Both the position numbers and the translations under genes were made by a program. The notes below the pieces were generated by a model, which saw only the letters and a program-made list of their open reading frames with translations, did no database searches and was not told the DNA's origin. Shown piece by piece: positions 4,988 through 8,448 of a stretch of 8,448 nt of DNA (position 1 is the stretch's first letter; every line of letters starts with the position of its first letter). This DNA comes from Candidatus Spyradosoma merdigallinarum. Its GTDB lineage: Bacteria; Verrucomicrobiota; Verrucomicrobiia; Opitutales; UBA953. The stretch lies in contig DVOG01000079.1 in NCBI GenBank assembly GCA_018713755.1, forward strand, positions 1 to 8,448, read 5' to 3'.

Positions 4988-6955
4988 ATGACCAGAGAAG
5001 AGATTGACGCTTTAATATTGAAGAATCCCGAACTTTCTTCAATCCGCGAGAAATTGGAGGCGATGAAAATCGGCGCATACTGCATGCACCGCGCCTGGGG
5101 CTTGGGAAAAATCACCGGTTACGATCCCGCCGCCGAACGCCTGCTCGTCGATTTCCCGGAAGTCGGAAAAACCGCCCACCGGATGGATCCCGGATTTTGC
5201 GCGGACAAGCTCGAAATCTTGCCTGAAAATCATCTTCTCGTCCGCAAGTACACGGACGCGGACACCGTCAAGAAGCTGATCAAGGACAACCCGGTGCAGT
5301 TGGTGAAGGAAATCCTCGCCGTCGCTCCCGACCGCAAGATGACCGCGACGGAAATCGAGCTCGTGCTGCTGCGCCTGATCGGTCCCGCGAAGGTCAAAAA
5401 ATGGTGGACCGCGACGAAGAAGCTGCTGCAGAAAGACCCGTCCGTCGGCGTTCCCGCGAAAAAGGAAGGCATGTTCGAGTTGCGCGACAAGGAAGACGAA
5501 GTCAGCCCCGAGCGCGAAATTCTCGAAGAATACTACCGCAACAAGAATCCGAAGAAGAAAATCCTGCTCGCGGAAAAGCTGTTCCAGTTCTCGTCGATCA
5601 AAACGGCGGACGAGCTCCCGCAGGCCGATCCGGACATGCCGCAGCCGCTGCACCACTACAAGGCGAGCGACCCCGAAATCGTCGAAGACCTGCACAAAAT
5701 TTTCGAAGAGCTCACGGACGCGATCAAGGCGGCGAAGCGCCTCACGAAGGCGGAATGCCTCTACGGGCTTTGGGTGCGCAATGACCTTTGCCGCTTCTTC
5801 AAGGAAGACGTCGATTCGCTGGAGCCCACGTCGAAGTCCGTCATCCTTTCCTGCACGCAGGAGGAACTCAACGACGTCGCGCGGCAGATCCCGCAGACGC
5901 CCGCCTGCCTGCGGCGTCTTCTCGACCTGCTTTCTCGCGTCTACGCCGAAGGCGGCGAGTGGAAAAACGTCACGCTCAAGCTGCTGGAAGACAGCACGGG
6001 AAAATTCACCGGCGAGTGCATCACGTTCCTCGTCGACCGCGGCGAAGACAAGCTGCTTTCCCGCAAGCTGACGGAATGGCTTGACGGGCAGGCGCTGCGC
6101 AGCCCGGTGCTTTGCTGGATCATCCGGAACCGCAATTCCCGCAAATATCAGAAAATCATCCGCCCGCTGATGACGCATCGCCTCCTCAGCGCGATTCTTT
6201 ACGCGATCGACCGCGAGGCCGTGATGTCCACGTCGAACCGCCGCATCCAGCTCGCGGAAGAACTCAGCGACGATTACGACCTGATTCCCGACCTGCTCGA
6301 AAGCGCGAACGAAGAAATCGCGCGCGACCTCGCGCAGGCGCTCAATCTCAATCAGGGCTTCGAGCCTCTGACGAAAAAATCGCTGCTCGCGCGCTTCATC
6401 AAAATTTATCCGCGCATCCAGTCTCTGCTTTTCGGCGGGAACGCCGAGGAAGCCGAGCCGGAAGTCTCCTCCGACCTCATCGTTTCCGAATGGTCGCTGC
6501 AGGCGCGGCGCGACGAGCTCGAAGACATCATCAAGGTGCAGATTCCCGCGAACAAGGAAGCCATCGCCGTCGCCAAGGAACACGGCGACCTCAAGGAAAA
6601 TTCCGAGTACAAGATGGCGCGCCAGGATCAGGAAACGCTGCTCGCCCGCAAGGGACAGCTCGAATCCGAACTCGAACGCGCGCGCGTCACGGACTTTTCC
6701 GACACGCCCGCGGACAAGGTCGGCGTCGGCTCCGTCGTCGAAGTCGTTCCCGCGAACGGCGTTCCCGTCGTCTACACGATTCTCGGCGCGTGGGACAGCA
6801 ATCCCGAGGAAAACATTCTTTCCTACAAGACGCCGCTGGCGCAGGCGCTCATCGGCAAGAGCGTCGGCGAATCCGTGGAAACCAGCATCGACGGGAACAC
6901 GGAAACGTGGACGATCAAGTCGCTTTCCCGCTGGATCGACCGCGCCGCGAAGTGA
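4988..6955 (+). CDS. greA: Long GreA-family transcription elongation factor with N-terminal extension
   Basis: GreA binds RNA polymerase, inserts a coiled coil into the secondary channel and rescues backtracked complexes by stimulating transcript cleavage. Residues about 500-655 of 655 are a complete GreA (E. coli GreA is 158 residues). The coiled coil contains HGDLKENSEYKMARQDQ from residue 532, and acidic-tip Asp534 and Glu537 match E. coli Asp41 and Glu44. The C-terminal FKBP-like domain ends with LIGKSVGE and the SLSRW strand. The first 500 residues are an extension. Residues about 28-85 (GAYCMHRAWGLGKITGYD, then LLVDFPEVG) look like a CarD- or Tudor-type small barrel. The rest is mostly charged helix, with a WW-containing segment near 139. 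Chlamydial GreA is similarly long (about 700 residues from memory), so this architecture suggests the PVC group. A strong terminator follows. Confidence 0.9.
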   Translation: MTREEIDALILKNPELSSIREKLEAMKIGAYCMHRAWGLGKITGYDPAAERLLVDFPEVGKTAHRMDPGFCADKLEILPENHLLVRKYTDADTVKKLIKDNPVQLVKEILAVAPDRKMTATEIELVLLRLIGPAKVKKWWTATKKLLQKDPSVGVPAKKEGMFELRDKEDEVSPEREILEEYYRNKNPKKKILLAEKLFQFSSIKTADELPQADPDMPQPLHHYKASDPEIVEDLHKIFEELTDAIKAAKRLTKAECLYGLWVRNDLCRFFKEDVDSLEPTSKSVILSCTQEELNDVARQIPQTPACLRRLLDLLSRVYAEGGEWKNVTLKLLEDSTGKFTGECITFLVDRGEDKLLSRKLTEWLDGQALRSPVLCWIIRNRNSRKYQKIIRPLMTHRLLSAILYAIDREAVMSTSNRRIQLAEELSDDYDLIPDLLESANEEIARDLAQALNLNQGFEPLTKKSLLARFIKIYPRIQSLLFGGNAEEAEPEVSSDLIVSEWSLQARRDELEDIIKVQIPANKEAIAVAKEHGDLKENSEYKMARQDQETLLARKGQLESELERARVTDFSDTPADKVGVGSVVEVVPANGVPVVYTILGAWDSNPEENILSYKTPLAQALIGKSVGESVETSIDGNTETWTIKSLSRWIDRAAK

Positions 6956-7001
6956 GCTCGTTTTTTCGGCGGAAACGCGCCCGCCGGTTTTTCACAGGTT
7001 T

Positions 7002-7039
7002 CTCCTCCGCCCGGGAAAAGGGCGGGGGAGTTTTTTTTT
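7002..7039 (+). terminator. Rho-independent terminator after greA
   Basis: CTCCTCCGCCC (7002-7012) pairs with GGGCGGGGGAG (7020-7030), 11 pairs with one G-U wobble, around the 7-nt loop GGGAAAA. Nine T follow (7031-7039). It starts 47 nt after the greA stop. Confidence 0.93.
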
Positions 7040-7070
7040 CGCCGCGGGAACGCCGCCGCGAAAACTTGCT

Positions 7071-7098
7071 TTGACCTTTGATGCTTTCGCTTTAAACT
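7071..7098 (+). promoter_or_regulatory. Likely sigma-70-type promoter of the ExbB/TolQ-like gene
   Basis: TTGACC (7071-7076, five of six to TTGACA) is followed after 16 nt by TAAACT (7093-7098, four of six to TATAAT). It sits just after the greA terminator, as a new unit would need. The start point would fall near 7104-7106, leaving only a few untranslated bases before the ATG at 7109. Confidence 0.5.
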
Positions 7099-7108
7099 TC
7101 CTTTTCGT

Positions 7109-7681
7109 ATGCAGACCTTTCTTGAAGGAGCCGGATGGTTCATTTGGCCGCTGGGCCTGTGCTCGGTCGTCGCGGCGCTCGTCGTCATCGAGCGCCTCCT
7201 GGCGCTGCGCGAGGCGCGCGTGCTCCCGCGCAAGGCGCTGGAGCTGATTCTCTCCGGCGATTTCGAGGCTGTCCGAAAGGCGTTCCCGCGCACGGCCGGC
7301 GGGCGCATCGTGAATTTCGCGCTGACGGATTCGCCCGATCCCGCCGCGCTGACGGCCTACGCGCGCCTCGAAGTTTCCCGCATGGAGCGCGGCATGTTCA
7401 TCCCGGAATCCATCGTGTCGATCGCGCCGCTCATCGGACTTTTCGGCACGGTCTACGGGCTTTACATCCTGTTCCCGGAAGACGGCGGGATGCCCGACCA
7501 GCAGATGCTCGTGCGCGGCGTCGGCCTCGCGCTGACGACGACGATGCTCGGCCTGCTCATCGCGATGCCTGTGCTGCTCGCCGACAATTTCATCATGCGC
7601 CGCATCGAAGTGCTCGCCGCGCGGCTCGCGCTCGTCGTCGAACGCCTGAACGCCCGCGGCGACGGGCGGGGACGGGCGTGA
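7109..7681 (+). CDS. MotA/TolQ/ExbB proton-channel family protein
   Basis: Inner-membrane subunit of a proton-motive-force-driven motor of the ExbB/TolQ type. Such subunits normally work with an ExbD/TolR partner to energise outer-membrane transport or envelope stability. The 190 residues show three membrane segments: about 10-31, 102-122 and 138-159. There is a cytoplasmic region of about 70 residues between the first two and a basic C-terminal tail. Segment two has IAPLIGLFGTVYGL with Thr114, and segment three has GVGLALTTTMLGLLIAMP with Thr145. These match the conserved channel threonines of ExbB (Thr148, Thr181 in E. coli). The ATG at 7109 gives the usual short N-terminus before segment one, though no Shine-Dalgarno site is present. 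No exbD/tolR follows: the next gene is hisI. I cannot choose between ExbB and TolQ roles. Confidence 0.9.
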   Translation: MQTFLEGAGWFIWPLGLCSVVAALVVIERLLALREARVLPRKALELILSGDFEAVRKAFPRTAGGRIVNFALTDSPDPAALTAYARLEVSRMERGMFIPESIVSIAPLIGLFGTVYGLYILFPEDGGMPDQQMLVRGVGLALTTTMLGLLIAMPVLLADNFIMRRIEVLAARLALVVERLNARGDGRGRA

Positions 7682-7704
7682 AAATTTTTTCTTCGCATTC
7701 CCTT

Positions 7705-7724
7705 TTCATTTCAAAAAACACATC
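7705..7724 (+). promoter_or_regulatory. A-rich SD-less leader of hisI, similar to that of fucA
   Basis: TTCATTTCAAAAAA (7705-7718) precedes CATC-ATG. The fucA leader (3261-3281) has the same order: TTCA, two or three bases, TCAAAAAA, then TC-ATG-AG. No purine-rich anti-16S site is present in either. The 43-nt gap from the ExbB-like gene also contains T6 (7685-7690) but no hairpin. Confidence 0.45.
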
Positions 7725-8153
7725 ATGAGCAAAGAAATTGAAGAAGGCCTCGTCCTCGAATTCGACTTCACGAAGCTGCGCAAAGCCGTGGCGCAATGCA
7801 ATTCCGACGTCGTTCCCGTCGTCGCTCAGGACGCGGACACGAAAGAGGTGCTGATTGTCGCCTACGCGAACGAACTTGCGCTGAAAACCGCGCTGCAGGA
7901 AGGCATGGCGACGTTTTGGAGCACGTCGCGCAACGAGCTGTGGGTCAAGGGAAAAACTTCCGGCGACTTCCTCAAGCTCGTCGAAGTGCGCGTGAACTGC
8001 GAGCAGAATTCGCTGCTCTACCTCGTGCGCCCCGCCGGGAAAGGCGCCTGCCACACGAAGGACAAGAACGGGCTTCCGCGCCGCAGCTGCTACTACCGCT
8101 CGCTTGATTTGACCGACGGGAAAACGCTGCGCTTCGTGCCCGGCATGGAGTGA
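7725..8153 (+). CDS. hisI: Phosphoribosyl-AMP cyclohydrolase (HisI-type, divergent metal site)
   Basis: Third step of histidine synthesis: opens the purine ring of phosphoribosyl-AMP to give ProFAR, in the cytoplasm, usually as a homodimer with interchain zinc. The 142 residues carry family motifs: PVVAQDADTKEVLIVAYANELAL (from residue 31), TFWSTSRNELWVKGKTSGD (63-81), GACHTK (107-112) and SCYYRSL (121-127). The zinc cysteines are Cys92, Cys109 and Cys122. The segment usually written DCDxD, whose Asp residues bind magnesium, reads NCEQN (91-95), so all three acids are replaced (N, E, N). The gap between the last two cysteines is 13 residues instead of the usual 7, an insertion of about six (KDKNGLP region). 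It is a stand-alone cyclohydrolase with no HisE domain and no other his gene nearby. It may be a lineage variant with full activity or a paralogue. Confidence 0.87.
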   Translation: MSKEIEEGLVLEFDFTKLRKAVAQCNSDVVPVVAQDADTKEVLIVAYANELALKTALQEGMATFWSTSRNELWVKGKTSGDFLKLVEVRVNCEQNSLLYLVRPAGKGACHTKDKNGLPRRSCYYRSLDLTDGKTLRFVPGME

Positions 8154-8213
8154 TTTTTCCCCTCTTTTTTCTCCGAAAGAAACGAACGGCACAACGCGTT
8201 CCCGCCGGGAAAA

Positions 8214-8448
8214 ATGCGCGCGCGGCTCGAAGCTTTGCTCGAAAACCTGCGCGTCCTCAAAAACGAGGGCGTGAAGGATGTTTTCGTCAGCGACGAAGCG
8301 CTCGCCGCGCTGCGGGAACGCGTCGCGGCGGCAGACGCGGAAAAAGGAAAAGTCGTCGCGCCGCCCGTCCCCGCTCGCGCCGCTCCCGCGCCGAAGGCGA
8401 CCGCTCCCGCGCGGGAGGAAAAAACCGTTCCCGCGGCGGGCGCGTTCC
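8214..8448 (+). CDS. Unidentified protein, N-terminal fragment with Ala/Pro-rich linker
   Basis: An open frame from ATG at 8214 runs off the window (78 codons visible), 60 nt after hisI. Residues 1-37 (MRARLEALLENLRVLKNEGV, then VFVSDEALAALRE) look like a small helical domain. From about 40 the sequence becomes a low-complexity Ala/Pro/Lys linker (VVAPPVPARAAPAPKATAPA). Codon use and the GTTCCCG motif (8313-8319, 8427-8433) match the neighbours. A 13-nt palindrome (TTCCCG-C-CGGGAA, 8199-8211) sits just before the start, with no clear Shine-Dalgarno site. From memory, some uracil-DNA glycosylases of PVC bacteria begin with a similar helix plus Pro/Ala linker, but no catalytic domain is visible, so I give no function. 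Confidence 0.6.
   Translation, partial: MRARLEALLENLRVLKNEGVKDVFVSDEALAALRERVAAADAEKGKVVAPPVPARAAPAPKATAPAREEKTVPAAGAF

Noticed and set aside
5039..6583. A 514-residue open frame on the minus strand opposite greA
   Set aside because: Its composition is typical of a complementary-strand shadow (Phe, Leu, Arg, Asp repeats) and no family is visible. The plus strand encodes a clear GreA with a good start site.

Overview
The window starts with 28 bases of Illumina Nextera transposon-end adapter. Everything after that reads as a GC-rich bacterial chromosome fragment (roughly two-thirds GC by eye), with every gene on the plus strand. I place it in the PVC superphylum (Planctomycetes, Verrucomicrobia, Chlamydiae, Lentisphaerae, Kiritimatiellae), most likely a gut or host-associated member of the Verrucomicrobia/Lentisphaerae side. 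The reasons are a very long GreA with a large N-terminal extension, as in chlamydiae and relatives; a fucose-use cluster; near-absent Shine-Dalgarno sites; and divergent initiator-tRNA and HisI features. This placement is inference. The adapter suggests a contig end from a metagenome or draft assembly.

Layout. 1-28: adapter. 29-4103: L-fucose catabolism, with fucI (5' end cut by the adapter), fucK and fucA. Together these take L-fucose to L-fuculose, to L-fuculose-1-phosphate, to L-lactaldehyde plus dihydroxyacetone phosphate. 4162-4238: initiator tRNA(fMet), followed by a textbook intrinsic terminator at 4248-4289. 4352-4894: SlyD-type FKBP prolyl isomerase with a cysteine-only metal-binding tail. 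4988-6955: long GreA-family transcription elongation factor, ended by a strong terminator at 7002-7039. 7109-7681: an ExbB/TolQ/MotA-type proton-channel subunit with its own likely promoter and no ExbD beside it. 7725-8153: a HisI-type phosphoribosyl-AMP cyclohydrolase with unusual metal-site residues. 8214-8448: the start of an unidentified gene with an Ala/Pro-rich linker, running off the edge.

Only the fucose genes form an obvious pathway unit. The rest are housekeeping genes in short separate transcription units. No gap between genes exceeds 300 bases. I see no CRISPR array, insertion sequence, phage gene or defence system.

The most unusual signal is at DNA level. The 7-mer GTTCCCG and its complement CGGGAAC occur about 40 times in 8.4 kb on both strands, where base composition predicts about 2. 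The copies lie in genes in all three reading frames, in nearly every intergenic gap, and once as a 25-nt perfect inverted repeat after fucI. They appear to bias codon choice: 12 of 16 Val-Pro dipeptides use GTT-CCC. This looks like a genome-wide dispersed oligomer comparable in kind to cyanobacterial HIP1 or to DNA uptake sequences. Its function here is unknown.
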